NCBI RefSeq assembly: GCF_000003815.2
Contig: NC_049987.1
Span: 4,821,341-4,885,340, forward strand
Direction: 5' to 3'
DNA from: Branchiostoma floridae
Taxonomy: Eukaryota > Chordata > Leptocardii > Amphioxiformes > Branchiostomatidae
DNA length: 64,000 nt
Shown here: piece after piece, positions 23,214 through 34,952 of the stretch
Layout: every line of letters begins with the position of its first letter
Numbering within the stretch: the stretch's first letter is position 1
Translations under genes and position numbers: made by a program
The notes under the pieces: generated by a model
Told to the model about the DNA's origin: nothing
What the model saw: the letters and a program-made list of their open reading frames with translations, nothing else
The model's database searches: none

Positions 23214-23333
23214 TACGCCAAAAAATAGTTACTCAAGCAATTGGATATGGTTTTGGAAACGGTCAGACGTTTTGGATAGAATCCACTATCCTTCGTCAGT
23301 GACAGTGTCACTACACAACTATTTTTTGGCGTA
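23214..23333. mobile_element. Hairpin element with 17-bp perfect arms
   Basis: TACGCCAAAAAATAGTT and its complement AACTATTTTTTGGCGTA flank about 85 bp containing CTATCCTTCGTCAGTGAC. The upstream GGTTAGACATCCA.GTAA also occurs just before the hairpin at 61293, suggesting a shared family. Confidence 0.6.
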
Positions 23334-25039
23334 TACTGTAGTACTTAGGGCACTGAACAGGATTACTTTCTATGAGGAGTGAAAGAGATACCATATATAT
23401 ATCAGAGAATATGAACCAACCTTCAACAGAGACAGGGGCCGTATAGACTGTGTGGCACCTTTGACTTGTTGCTAAGGCTTCTTCACTGTGTGCATTGACT
23501 TGAGATTTGGGTTATTCGACTTGAGAATGGTCAGATGACTGACCCAAAGCTTGACAAGTCATATCTGTGCAAAAGGAAAAGCTCTTACCAATGATGATGG
23601 CTGTTTCTTCGTATCCGAAGATCAATGGTAGGCAGACAAGGTTGATTAGACGGTTCTGTCTGGCCTGCACATGATTTTTTAAGGTGAAGGAGGGGTGTGC
23701 ACTCCCTTCTCCACCCTCTCGTCTACTGGAGCACTTAGTACTACAGGCCTGGGACAGAACTGTTTGCCACGTAAGACGGCCCCAGCAGATGCAGGTTTAT
23801 TATTTGGAGTTTCCATCTCCTAGGAGGACTTCCGACCAAGGATGTAAGGGGTTCCTCCTACCCCCGATCGTGCAACTCGTGTGTCATGGCAGGTGCATCA
23901 TGCCCGAACATGCCCCTAAGGCTTGTCTCGGCCACAAAGCCCTGCCAAGGCCACTAGCCGCAGCTAGATACTCATTTACACCTGATACCAATGATACATG
24001 TACTGGTAAGGGCATGATTATTACCATCACGGATGAACTTTCAGGCGAATGTTCATTTATTGCTTCTTGAATTCAAAATGGTTGGTCATGTAATTTGATA
24101 CTCTAGTTTTCTACTGGATAAATGAAATGTTTGTACAAAAAAGGAATTGTAGATATTGCTGCTTTTTAATCATGATGAAGAAAATGTCAGATTTATGCAA
24201 GTATAATGAAAATGCAAATGTTTGACCATAGGTTTGAAAATAGTGGCTTGTACCGACCTACAGTTTGTACTTTGATTTGCAAGAAAACATTTGGTGGTAA
24301 GTGTTGCAAGTTGACCACTACGACAAGAAGAAAAACATGTGCCACATAAAAACAAATATCTAGCATGTCTGAATAGATTTCAATGTTACAAATATGATCG
24401 TAAACAGTCATTGGACTTACAATTGTGTTACAAAATTTCTACTTGGATTGGAAAAACTATGTAGAAGTTGAATAGCAAAATTCTTTGTACACAACCAAGA
24501 GTTTTACTAACATCATTCAACATCATTATGTTGGTTTAAGGACACTTGGCTGTTTACAAAGAATTTTATAATTCGGTGACTTGCCAACCTGATGGGGAAA
24601 AAAACTAATTATAATTTGTATTTCATAGCTGACACATGTAGACAAAGTTATGTAAAAAGCAATTTGCTGTCAAAGCACTTATTTTACTTACTGTCAAAGG
24701 ATTTGTTTATTTTCTATTATATAGAAGAGGGTTGTGTCTGTTGTCATGCCTTGTGTTATGTAAGGAAATGTCTATTGGATATGCAGTTGACATGATTTTC
24801 CATCCACAAAGGAGCAAATGCAGACTTTTGTAATGTACTTTCGACATGCTTTGTTACCAGACCTTCCTTCTTAGTGTGACAACAAAGATGTAGTAATTCT
24901 TCTTCTCAAAATGGTGCCAACCGCTCAGTGTTGAAGTCCAGGGTGAAATGTATAAAGTTAGCTTGAATACAGTTTCACAAACTTAAGTTGGAGTTATAAC
25001 TAGAGACAGTGCTCAGTGAGCGTGGGAAGTTTAGATTGT

Positions 25040-25120
25040 TGTCAGGTAACTTGGTGTCGTGTGTTGCGTAACTGGTAGAGTATTGTCTTGGAATCTAGAG
25101 GCCCCGGGTTCGAGTATACC
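25040..25120 (+). mobile_element. tRNA-like SINE head
   Basis: TTGCGTAACTGGTAGAGTA resembles a tRNA A box and GGGTTCGAGTATACC a B box, at tRNA-like spacing. The acceptor stem does not pair well, so a functional tRNA is unlikely. Confidence 0.5.
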
Positions 25121-25164
25121 TATTGTACACAGAACAATAGATTTTTCATTTTTGTTTTCACAGT

Positions 25165-25375
25165 CTTCTTCTTTCACCTTGGAATTGACATCAACATTAG
25201 TATATATTTTCTGATGTATGTTATATTATCTAGTGTACATGTATATATTTGCTCTTTTTGCAGCTTTTGTACGATTCAAAGCATGGTTGAAAACTTTTTA
25301 TTTTCGTTTTTGGAAATGCCCAAAAATTGATGCACACGCAGATGTCATCCATATAATCAAATCAACATGGCCTAA
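25165..25375 (+). repeat. Interspersed repeat, copy 2
   Basis: Shares ordered blocks with 18560-18770: TTTCACCTTGGAATTGACAT, TGGAAATGCCCAAAAATTGA and AATCAACATGGCC. See that entry. Confidence 0.55.
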
Positions 25376-25954
25376 CTTGGAAAAAAAATATTCTGACTCG
25401 GTGCGGACGACGGGGACTGGTGTACAAAGCAAGTTGATGTAAAACCCATGTGATGTACATTTGTAATCTATCTTATATTACAGAGACCTTGGTCATGAAT
25501 GTAATGTTGTTATGATATGAATACTGTGTTACATGTTGATATGTCAAAGAACCTGCAGAGTTCCAAGAATACAAAATATGTCCGGCACAGGATGAGCAAC
25601 ATTGTCACCAAACATATCAATCTGTGTAATTCACTAGATACAGATGACAGTTCTATTGTGCAGCTGTCCACAACCTGTCCACAAAGCTACATGTCACCTT
25701 TATAAAATTTGCAATGACAGACTCGGTGGCATTGACATGTCCAACAAATTTAAGTTAACCTTCCCACAGGCTTGTCCATCTCGAGTATCTGTTGTGAATG
25801 ATTTTTGTTGTATTAAGATGGCTACATTTTTTGTGTGTAGAAATGCAAGACAAGCATTGCTTGCTTATCTTTAATGTGGAATTATAATGAACAGCAGATC
25901 TATAGATCTTGATCACTTCATTACTTAAAGAAGTGCACTTTGTTGTTCCTCGGT

Positions 25955-27836
25955 ACCAAGGACAGATATAGCAATGTAAATATTTTACAGAAAAAAAAAA
26001 CAAGCTTAAGTGAAGCAATGTTATTCAGTACCAATGACAGATATAGCAGTGTGATTATGTTTTACAAAAGAAACAAGTAAAGTGATGTTCTTCAGCACCA
26101 AGGACAGATACAGCAGTGGGAATGTTTTACTTCAGAAACAAGTGAAGTGATGCTAGTCAGCACCAAGGACAGATACAGCAGTGTGAATGTTTTACATAAG
26201 AAACAAGTGAGTGATATTCTTCAGTACCAAGGACAGATACAGCAGTGTGAATGTTTTACATAAGAAACAAGTGAAGTGATGTCCGTCAGCACCAAGGACA
26301 GATACAGCAGTGGGAATGTTTTACATAAGGAACAAGTGAAGTGATATTCTTCAGCACCAAGGACAGATACAGCAGTGTGAATGTTTTACATAAGGAACAA
26401 GCGAAGTGATGTTCTTTAGCACCAAGGACAGATACAGAAGTGGGAATGTTTTAGATAAGAAACAAGTAAAGTGATGTTCTTAAGCACCAAGGACAGATAC
26501 AGCATTGTGAGTGTTTTACATAAGAAACAAGTGAAGTGATGGTGTTCAGCACCAAGGACGGATACAGCAGTGTGAATGTTTTACATAAGAAACAAATGAA
26601 GTGATGTTCAGTGCCAAGGACAGATACAGCAGTGTTAATGTTTTACATAAGAAGCAAGTGAAGTGATTTTCTTCAGCACCAAGGACAGATACAGCAGTGT
26701 TAATGTTTTACATAAGAAGCAAGTGAAGTGATGTTATTCAGCACAAAGGACAGATACAGCAGTATGAATGTTTTACATAAGAAACAAGTGAAATGATGCT
26801 AGTCAGCACAAAGGACAGATACAGCAGTGGGAATGTTTTACGTAAGAAACAAGTGAAGTGATGCTAGTCAGCACAAAGGACAGATACAGCAGTGGGAATG
26901 TTTTACATAAGAAACAAGTGAAGTGATGCTAGTAAAGGACAAAGGACAGATACAGCAGTGGGAATGTTTTACATAAGAAACAAGTGAAGTGATGCTAGTC
27001 AGCACAAAAGACAGATACAGCAGTGTGGATGTTTTACGTAAGAAACAAGTGAAGTGATGCTAGTCAGCACAAAGGACAGATACAGCAGTGGGAATGTTTT
27101 ACATAAGGAACAAGTGAAGTGATGTTCACCACCAAGGACAGATACAGCAGTGAGAATGTTTTACATAAGAAACAAGTGAAGTGATGTTTTCAGCACATAG
27201 CACAGATACAGCAGTGTGAATGTTTTACATAAGAAACAAGTGAAGTGATGTTCAGCACCAAGGACAGATACAGCAGTGTGAATGTTTGACATAAGAAACA
27301 AGTGAAGTGATGTTCAGCACCAAGGACAGATGCAGCAGTGTGAATGTTTTACATAAGAAACAAGTGAAGTGATGTTCAGCACCAATAACAGATACAGCAG
27401 TGTGAATGTTTTACATAAGAAACAAGTGAAGTGATGTTCAGCACCAAGGACAGATGCAGCAGTGTGAATGTTTTACATAAGAAACAAGTGAAGTGATGTT
27501 CAGCACCAATAACAGATACAGCAGTGTGAATGTTTTACATAAGAAACAAGTGAAGTGATGTTCAGCACCAAGGACAGATGCAGCAGTGTGAATGTTTTAC
27601 ATAAGAAACGAGTGAAGTGATGTTCAGCACCAATAACAGATACAGCAGTGTGAATGTTTTACATAAGAAACAAGTGAAGTGATGTTCAGCACCAAGGACA
27701 GATGCAGCAGTGTGAATGTTTTACATAAGAAACAAGTGAAGTGATGTTCAGCACCAAGGACAGATGCAGCATTGTGAATGTTTTACATAAGAAACAAGTG
27801 AAGTGATGTTCAGCACCAAGGACAGATACAGCAGTG
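25955..27836. repeat. Minisatellite, about 30 copies of a 62-bp unit
   Basis: The unit contains the invariant blocks GGACAGATACAGCAGTG, GAATGTTTTACATAAG and AACAAGTGAAGTGATG. Early units vary between about 60 and 66 bp in the spacer before GCACCAAGG. From about 27300 onward, units with GGACAGATGCAG alternate with units carrying AATAACAGATACAG, giving a two-unit higher-order repeat of about 125 bp. It lies between NOX2 and MGST3. No frame over it is a credible gene. Confidence 0.95.
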
Positions 27837-29687
27837 TTGTGTTTTTTTTTTGTGAGCCTCATTTCCGTGTATGCGTCTGCCATGAACATAAACTTTAAAA
27901 TACCGCGCGCCGTGGAAAAGGTGCAGTAATAATAGTATAGCACAATAAAATATAGCAGAATGATAATTGTCTCGAAACACACAATGTTTTCCTCTTTCTG
28001 ATCAGTCATGTCACTGAAAAAGAAAGTCTTTTCAATATGGGGTTCATCCAACACAAAAGTCCCAGATTCTGCGTGTCATTTTGTCATAAAATGATGTTTG
28101 TTTTTCTCTCCATCTAATGTACCAAAATCATACAAGTTGAAGGAACAGAACTCACGTATCATTTTCCCCAGTTTCATATTGCTGTTACAGCTTACCTTTT
28201 CCACTTCTTCTATGTATATTTTTTTATCTTTCTTGTCCTGCTAAAAGGGTAATATCGTTATTGTAACACACTGACGAATTGCACAGAGAACGGGCGCGTG
28301 GTTGATAGGGGGTTTCGTAATTTACCGCCAAGAAGAAACACGGCACAATTAGCTGCCGCTTTGTCTCTTTATAATCCTCTTTCACGGTTCCTTTCTTACC
28401 TGTTAGTAATTCCACAAAACAAAAAGCTGCATGACCATACAAAAAGTCATTCAAAAACGGACATATAGTGTCAAGAATTTTCATTTAACTTTGGTCCGCC
28501 ACAACCGCTATGACGCAAAACTTTACTGCTAGCGTAGATATAAAAATGGCGGGAAAATGGCGGCGTACGTTCAATTGGGCCCGTTTAACCGATCCGGGCT
28601 ACCATGCAACGGTTTATCACACTTTTACACGAGCTGTAGGTCACAAACAGAAATTTAAGATTGCTGTTGAATCATGCTCGCCTTGTGCCGTGAGCACGTG
28701 TGATTATTATCTACAAATCTGGCGATGAACGTGACAGTGTGTTCGTCCCGCGACGAGCTCGCCTGCCCCGAAAAGGAACTGAAAACTTTTGGCCTTGTTG
28801 TCTTCGAATGCACCGTTATTGAAGCCTTTTTGAAAATTAGTTGAACCCATGGATGTCTGAAGTGTGCATGGATATCTCGAAAATTACTGTTGCCGCACAA
28901 GTAGATCTCCTTAAATTCATCGCCGATTTATTTGGCGGTATTATGATTAATGGCGGTATTATGATAATGGGTGTTATTTGTTTCAGGATGATTCCCTGGA
29001 AGAGACGGTCGCTAGACGAAGCAAACTGCGCGCAGCTGGGGTGTTGAAAACTTGTTGACTAACAGGTGTCGCTTAGGTATGGGGTCAACGACCGACAGAG
29101 CGCCTTCGTGATCTTATGGGTACCTACTGGCTGGCAAAATACACCTGGTGATTATGACCTTGTTTCTGGGTGAAACAGGACTATTCGAGACCCCGGTACA
29201 GGAAATATTTCAGGAAAGTTTACCCCACGCAAATTGTTTCCGCCTCGACCAGATAACATCTTCCACACCCTCTTCTTGAAGAAGAAAAACAGAGGCTCAT
29301 CATTACAATGCACTTTTTGACCCGATAAGCCCAAACATGACGTCACGACCTCGGGTCAAACCACAATATTATAGGTAGTTAAGGGTCGTGACTCAAATTT
29401 GACAATATAGCTATTACTGCTGCGATCCGCTTATCTGTTGACTTTATTTTGAGATATGTATTTCTATAGTTTATTTCAATGGTTTTTGTAGCCGCTTTTA
29501 AATACAAAATATTGTTAAAAATAGACTATTGACAGCAGAAGTTTGTACAGCTCCCCCTTTTGTGAATTTGAGCTGGTCCATTGTGTTGTAGCGTGGGTAG
29601 GCGTGGCTCTCAGCGTCCCTGTTTTCAGTTCAGCTGGTGTTTTCTGCAAAGTACGAACTCTCGTCCAACAACAGTCTGGTGATAAAA
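27837..29687. other. Upstream region of the MGST3 gene
   Basis: AT-rich at first, then a CpG-rich interval at about 28540-28770. No coding exon could be supported. The sequence just before the MGST3 ATG has no TATA box, and a TTTTCAG at about 29622-29628 could be the acceptor of a 5' UTR intron. Confidence 0.4.
28543..28563 (+). promoter_or_regulatory. Tandem YY1-like sites in a CpG-rich patch
   Basis: The 10-mer AAAATGGCGG occurs twice with one base between, matching the YY1 consensus AANATGGCG. YY1 sites often lie just downstream of TATA-less starts. The patch is 1.1 kb before the MGST3 ATG and could be its promoter with an unseen 5' UTR exon, or serve another transcript. Confidence 0.35.
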
Positions 29688-32600
29688 ATGGCGTTTCAAG
29701 TCGCACCAGAGTTCGGCTACGTGGTGTTCAGCCTGGTGGCCACCTTCGTGACCTACACGTACCTGGGCGTCAACGTGGGGAGGGCGCGCAAGAAGTACGA
29801 CGTCAAGGTACAGAAAATTATGCAACGTAACTGTGGAGTTTTGCTTGAACCTTGAACCAAGGCTTGAACCTTGATTGTGGACATCAGGAACTTATAAAGT
29901 TAGATTTTGGTCGGTCATGAGTAGAGTGCAGTGGAGTACAGCGGTTTCAGTCATGTTCTTTCAGGAGATTCCTAACCCTGAGAACAAATACAAATATAAT
30001 TTTTGAACATTGGCTTTTCAATTAGTAGGCCACAGCAAGTAAATTTTATGGATGACATCCCATTGAGACTGCAAAAATAGTGAGATAGGGAAAAAAGGGT
30101 ACAAAACAAGATGGCTTAACATTTTCAAAATAGTCACCATAAACGTATGGTACGTCATTTACATTAAAAAAAATCAAAGGGACAAAATATGATGTCATAG
30201 CCAACAAATTAATCAGGCGAAATATTAAGGAATGTGCTGATGTCATCCATAACATTTACTTGCTGTAGCAAATCCCAAAACTGAACTGAACGCCGCCGAT
30301 GCAATTGCAACGAAATAAACAAAAAAAAGTTGCTTTCGTTCATTTATGAAATCTAACTGGTCTGAAAGATTTTTAAAAAATAACTATTCGTTAACATTTT
30401 CGTTCTTTCATATTTTCTTCTTTCAAGTCTCTTTGAAAATACTTTGCCATCATTGCAGCAGCTAGTATGTGACTTATATTATACTATGGCCCATATCGCA
30501 AACTCAAAACCACTGTGTCTGTCTTCTCCTTACTGAAAATCTTGTTGTTGTTTTTGTTGTTGTTGTTGTCCTCGTTTAACGTCTATTATTTCGCTAGACG
30601 TGGCCTCTTGGTGCTGAGTAACACATGGTTTGCTTTTGAGTCAATAGTCTCTCTTGGTATTTAACTCTTGGTTCCTTGTGCTTGAGAGTTGCTGGATGAG
30701 TAATAAATCTACTAGTATTTAAGTTAAAAGCATTTACAGTATTGATTGTACATTCAGCTTGCACCAATGATGTCTTTAATACATGTATAACATGTACCCT
30801 ACAGTACCCGACTATGTACAGTGACAAGGACCAAGTTTTCAACTGCTACCAGCGGGCTCACCAAAACATGTAAGTCTCCTTTTTCTCATATATTGAGTCT
30901 GCAGTTCATCCTTTCAGTCATTATAAGTTGCTGGCATTCACAGAATTTGCTGTAAATGAAACAGGGATCTATTATTAAAAGCTCATAAAACTAAAACTTT
31001 AAAAGATATTAAGTAATGCATGTAGAGTAGAGAAGTGAAGTTGGATTATATTAGAGTACTGCTAGTAGACAATGTATATTATGATTAAATTAAATTAAAT
31101 TAAAATTCCATACAATTTTCGTGCCGCATGGCCTTGCCATGCTAAAAATAAAGTAAAAGCACATCAGTATTGCCGAAACTGAGTCTATAATGATTTTACA
31201 TTAGAGTCTAATCATACAATGTCTTTCTATTGTCATATCAAGGCTGGAGCAGCTGCCCCTGTTCCTGGTGTTCCTACTGGTGGCTGGTGTCCAGTTTCCG
31301 GTCAGTAGTTTTCACTTCAACATGTGTTCATGTCTCTACTAGGTTATGCTTCTATGATGACCGTTTCAACTCTATTACTATTAGCCAGGAGAATTAACCT
31401 ATGGATGAGATTAGTGCCAACAAGAGCTCAGGATTCTTTTTCATTATGAGAATCAGTCCAAAGGGAGTTCACGATTCACTGTCATCAGGCTTAAAATAGC
31501 TAAAGTGGTCTACGGCTGGGTTTACACATAAAGTTTTTGGAGTTGACGTGGAATACACTCCACTGTAGCTAAATGCAGTTCAACTCAGCGCACTCACTCA
31601 CTCACTCACTCACTCACTCACTCACTCACTCACTCACTCACTCACTCACTCACTCACTCACTCACTCACTCACACTATCCGGGTTAACGTCTGTTGTTCC
31701 CCATCCCTTGGGGGTTAGACGTCAGTAAACAGAATTCAGAGTCTGTAAACAGAAATTTAGGGCACTCAAGGACTCTTCTCTGCTAGGTCTTGAGTATCTT
31801 TGAAACCATGCTCAAATTGTAGTCTTATTATTGTTTTAGTCTACTTTTGTAGTCTACATGGCAAGCATTTCAGTTATATGTCAACACAAAGTCAACTTTT
31901 ACCTGTTATCAATTCCAGGTCCCCTCTGCCATTGCTGGTTTGGTGTGGAACGCTGGCCGCATTGTCTATGCCCATGGATACTACACTGGAGGTTTGTATC
32001 TCATATCATACAATCATGTATATCACTGATCATCATCTTATCTATCCCTCAGTCTACCTTTTGGATCATCCCGGGGGGCAACACAGATAGAAGATCTAAC
32101 AACCAGTTTTCTCCACTCTTCTTTGTTTTTCTTTTTTAGTGCTCACGGGTGCCTAGGCATTTGCACGAACAAATGAGATTCATACGAACATTATGTGATA
32201 CGCAGAAATCACTATGTGACACCCACAGCCTTATGTGATGTGTGTGTCACATACCGGTAGTGATTCGTGCGAATGACATAAGGTTTGAATTGTACGTTTT
32301 CACATAGTGATTCGTGTGATTTTCATAAGGGTCGTGAATTTTCACAGTGATTTACTGTAATGTTCGTACGAATCTCATAGTCATAGGGTTTGTGCAAATG
32401 CTTACTAGGCACCCCTGTGCTACGCCTGCCCAATCAAGTGTCTATTTTGTGATTTATGATGATTGTAATTATAAGGCCCTTGGATGATTTTGAGTACAAA
32501 TACATTTTTCAATATAATAAAATTACAGATCCTGCCAAAAGGATCCGGGGTGAATTTGATTTCTTGGCTCTGTTTGCCCTGATGGGCATGTCTGTGTATG

Positions 32601-34415
32601 GAGCGGTCCGTCAGCTCAACTGGGTGTGAACAGATGAAGCATCAAGATCTGCATGCGACATTCTCTGGAAAATGACCTTTGGAAACTAATCATTCTCTCA
32701 ATCAATCAAAGTCAATCAAAGTGTGCACCCCAATGAGAATATGCACCCCTAAGTTCAAATTTATACAAATTTGACTGGGACTGAAAATATAAAATGGGAA
32801 AATTTGAATAAAGTATGCACCCTTCTCCACCAATCTTGGACTCATATTTTCTCTTTTCATGAAAATATGGTTAAAAAATCAAGGACATCTACATGTATGC
32901 AATGTCCTTGTTTGAATTTCTATGAAAAAAAGTTTGTAGTCACTGACATTGTTCCTACAAACTTGTGAATTGCAATTGCCTACTTCAAGTTACAAAATCG
33001 CTTGGAATAGAAGAATTGCAGTACACGAACTTGGTTTATTTGAGGCCCTTTATTTTTTTTCCCACTTACTAGTTCAACAATGCCCTGAAATTCAGGCGCA
33101 CAAATCAATGTGCATATTCCTACGTTGGCAACAACTTACAGCACCCTTGAGTTTTGAAATGTTCAAAAGGTGTGTACTAATAATTTGACAAAATACCACT
33201 ATTGAACCTGCCAACTACTTACTTGTTTGTTTTCCTTTTTGAGATAGGGACCATTGTTTTGTTTTTTTCTGTCACTCAAGTGTCTATTTTGTGATTGATT
33301 GTGATTTTCATAACACCTTGGGTATGAAATCAATACATTTTTTTCAATATGATATGATTACAGATCCCGCCAAAAGGAATAAGGGTGCATTTTCTTACTT
33401 GGGCTTTTTTGCCCTGTTGGGCATGTCCATCTATGGAGCCGTGCGCCAGCTCAACTGGGTGTGAACAGAGGAAGCCTCCGACCTTCATTAGAGTGCCCTT
33501 CTGTAGAAAGTGGCCTATGGAAACTTTAGTATAATCTTAGTGCCAGTAGTAGCAAGTACATGCAGTAATAGAACATTATGTTCACTTATCGGATACCAAT
33601 GATCCTGATCATGAATAATTTGTGAGACCGTATGTTGATTGTGTAAGTTACCATGAATACTGGTGTCACATGTAATACTAATAATGGACTTTGTGGATGA
33701 AATAGCTACCTACTCACACTGATCCTACAGTGCTATCATGGTATCTACTAGTCTGAGTTTAAGGGTTATCTCACTTGACTATGGTACATTGGTGGCAATG
33801 CAGTGTTCTACATTGACTTAGTGTTACAAATATTATGACTTTGTAAATGGAATTAATATCATGCAAAATGTACAAGTATGATTAGAAAGATTTTTAAAAA
33901 ACACACATACACAAAGCATCAAAGTAATTTTTTTTTATAGTTGCAATTCATTTAAGCACTCTGTATCAAATTTCTTGGCCGCAGCAATGACAAGTTAATG
34001 TACCACATCTTCAGTGAGATGCCCCTTCTTCATCAGTTTTCTGGGTAGACCTAATTTTGTAGAACTAATAGAAATCCATTAAAAACACAAATTTAAACAG
34101 ATTGAAGCTTACATTGTTGTCAGGGTATTTAATCTCTAACCAGATCCACGGTGCATAATGACCTGTATAGTATCAAACCTCCGGTGTCCGTCTGACTCCC
34201 TTAGCTGCTACACTCCTTGGCCAGCTTTGATACTATCTTATGGCACCGTAGGATCTGCTTGGAGATTAAGTGTATTGTATTAGATGAGTTACATACAGTT
34301 TTCAATGATTACAGATCCTGAGAAAAGGATTTGGGGTGGATTTTCTCACATGGGTCACTTTGCACTGATTCTCATCGCCATCTATTGTGCTGTCCGTCAG
34401 CTCAACTGGGTGTGA
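29688..34415 (+). CDS. MGST3: MGST3-type microsomal glutathione S-transferase with three alternative last exons
   Basis: A four-helix MAPEG-family membrane enzyme; family members conjugate glutathione to lipid electrophiles and reduce lipid hydroperoxides in the endoplasmic reticulum. Common exons are 29688-29807, 30805-30869, 31243-31300 and 31919-31991; each terminal exon is 101 bp (32529-32629, 33364-33464 or 34315-34415). Phases 0, 2, 0 and 1 join to 138 residues; human MGST3 has 152 and a longer tail. Family marks include RARKKYDV at 32-39 after helix 1, FNCYQRAHQN at 52-61 (human FNCIQRAHQN) and GRIVYAHGYYTG at 94-105. The last exon supplies DP.KR, helix 4 and the end VRQLNWV. The ATG lies in AAAATGG with no upstream in-frame alternative close by. 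Intron 1 and intron 4 carry small inverted-repeat elements. The enzyme class is firm; use of each terminal exon is inferred from sequence alone. Confidence 0.93.
30032..30266. mobile_element. Inverted-repeat element in MGST3 intron 1
   Basis: The ends ACAGCAAGTAAATTTTATGG and the complement of ACAGCAAGTAAATGTTATGG (one mismatch) both continue with ATGACATC. The 235-bp element has no coding capacity. Confidence 0.75.
31591..31672. repeat. (CTCA)n microsatellite
   Basis: About 20 perfect CTCA units in MGST3 intron 3. Confidence 0.98.
32144..32417. mobile_element. Inverted-repeat element in MGST3 intron 4
   Basis: The left end CACGGGTGCCTAGGCATTTG pairs with the complemented right end CAGGGGTGCCTAGTAAGCATTTG. 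The interior repeats CATAGTGATTCGTG and TATGTGA words in both orientations. TGCT flanks both sides and may be a short target duplication. It sits about 110 bp before the first alternative terminal exon. Confidence 0.7.
32529..32629 (+). CDS. MGST3: MGST3 terminal exon A
   Basis: First of three tandem last exons, preceded by AATTACAG. It completes a split Asp codon, then encodes PAKRIRGEFDF, a helix (LALFALMGMSVYGAV) and the end RQLNWV before TGA. An AATAAA at 32807-32812, about 180 bp past the stop, could end a short transcript before exon B. Confidence 0.9.
32807..32812 (+). terminator. Candidate polyadenylation signal after MGST3 exon A
   Basis: AATAAA 178 bp downstream of the exon A stop codon and 550 bp before exon B, placed to allow polyadenylation of an A-ending transcript. 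Confidence 0.4.
33364..33464 (+). CDS. MGST3: MGST3 terminal exon B
   Basis: Second terminal exon, preceded by GATTACAG. It has the same length (101 bp) and phase as exon A, and 24 of 33 residues are identical. It reads PAKRNKGAFSYLGFF, then a helix and RQLNWV, then TGA. The duplicated unit includes intron sequence: the 20-mer CAAGTGTCTATTTTGTGATT lies 94 bp before exon A and 87 bp before exon B. The frame is intact. Confidence 0.85.
34129..34269. mobile_element. Small inverted-repeat element just before MGST3 exon C
   Basis: TTAATCTCTAACCAGATCC and the complemented right end TTAATCTCCAAGCAGATCC form the arms, continuing into ACGGTGC.ATAA. Relatives are at 58768-58965 and 60133-60304. Confidence 0.7.
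34315..34415 (+). CDS. MGST3: MGST3 terminal exon C
   Basis: Third terminal exon, preceded by GATTACAG, again 101 bp in the same phase. It is the most diverged: 19 of 33 residues match exon A and 21 match exon B. The helix reads GHFALILIAIYCAV, introducing a cysteine and removing the Gly-Met-Ser of the others. The C-terminal RQLNWV is unchanged. Intact frame and splice site argue against decay. Confidence 0.82.
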
Positions 34416-34952
34416 ACTTACTACGGAAGTATCCAGGCATTCATGGTTACACAGGGTTTTCTATGGTTGGGGGCTGTGTGTTACCTATATAAAATTTCAT
34501 TGACATCATACAGATTCATAATGATTACAATTTGCTACCTGTGTTACCTATTAATCTGTGTAATCACCTGAAAAGCTGGCCATAGCCTACTAGTAAGTGT
34601 GATTTTAACCCTGGTGAAATAGATAAATGACATGAAATTTGAATCTCCAACGACCATGTTGGCATGTAATTGGATCAAGCAGTAGTGTCTTCATACAGTG
34701 TTTTACAGACATACAGTGTACACTGTGATCCAACATGGTGCAGATAACGTCAAAGCCTGTATATACACCTAATGCCAATCCTAATACATGTACTTGTAAA
34801 GCCAGGCAGGGCTAGCCTGGGTACCATCCTTCTTAGTAACCGCTGGCTCAATCATTTTGCTCGCATGATTAGCAAGTGAAAAGTTTGAGCCATTGGTTGG
34901 TGCTGAGGAAGGTAACACTTAGACCTAGGCAGAGACACTAATTATTCAAGAT

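Larger units (their letters stand above)
23026..25954. other. NOX2 3' UTR and intergenic region
   Basis: The NOX2 3' UTR should begin here, but I found no canonical AATAAA in the next 1.9 kb, so its end is unknown. The stretch holds a hairpin element (23214-23333), a 128-codon frame at 23684-24070 without recognisable domains, a tRNA-like repeat head near 25040-25120 and copy 2 of an interspersed repeat (25165-25375). Confidence 0.45.

Noticed and set aside
23684-24070. 128-codon frame downstream of NOX2
   Set aside because: No domain, signal or repeat link could be seen; nothing supports it beyond length.
25955-27836. CRISPR-like regular array
   Set aside because: Units are contiguous and differ by drift, with no unique spacers; it is a eukaryotic minisatellite. 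The same holds for 36938-37398 and 40985-41700.
27686-28054. 122-codon minus-strand frame
   Set aside because: Its 3' part is the end of the 62-bp minisatellite and the rest is low complexity.
33364-34415. MGST3 exons B and C as decayed pseudo-exons
   Set aside because: Both keep acceptor, phase, length, reading frame and the conserved end, which would be unlikely after neutral decay at this divergence.
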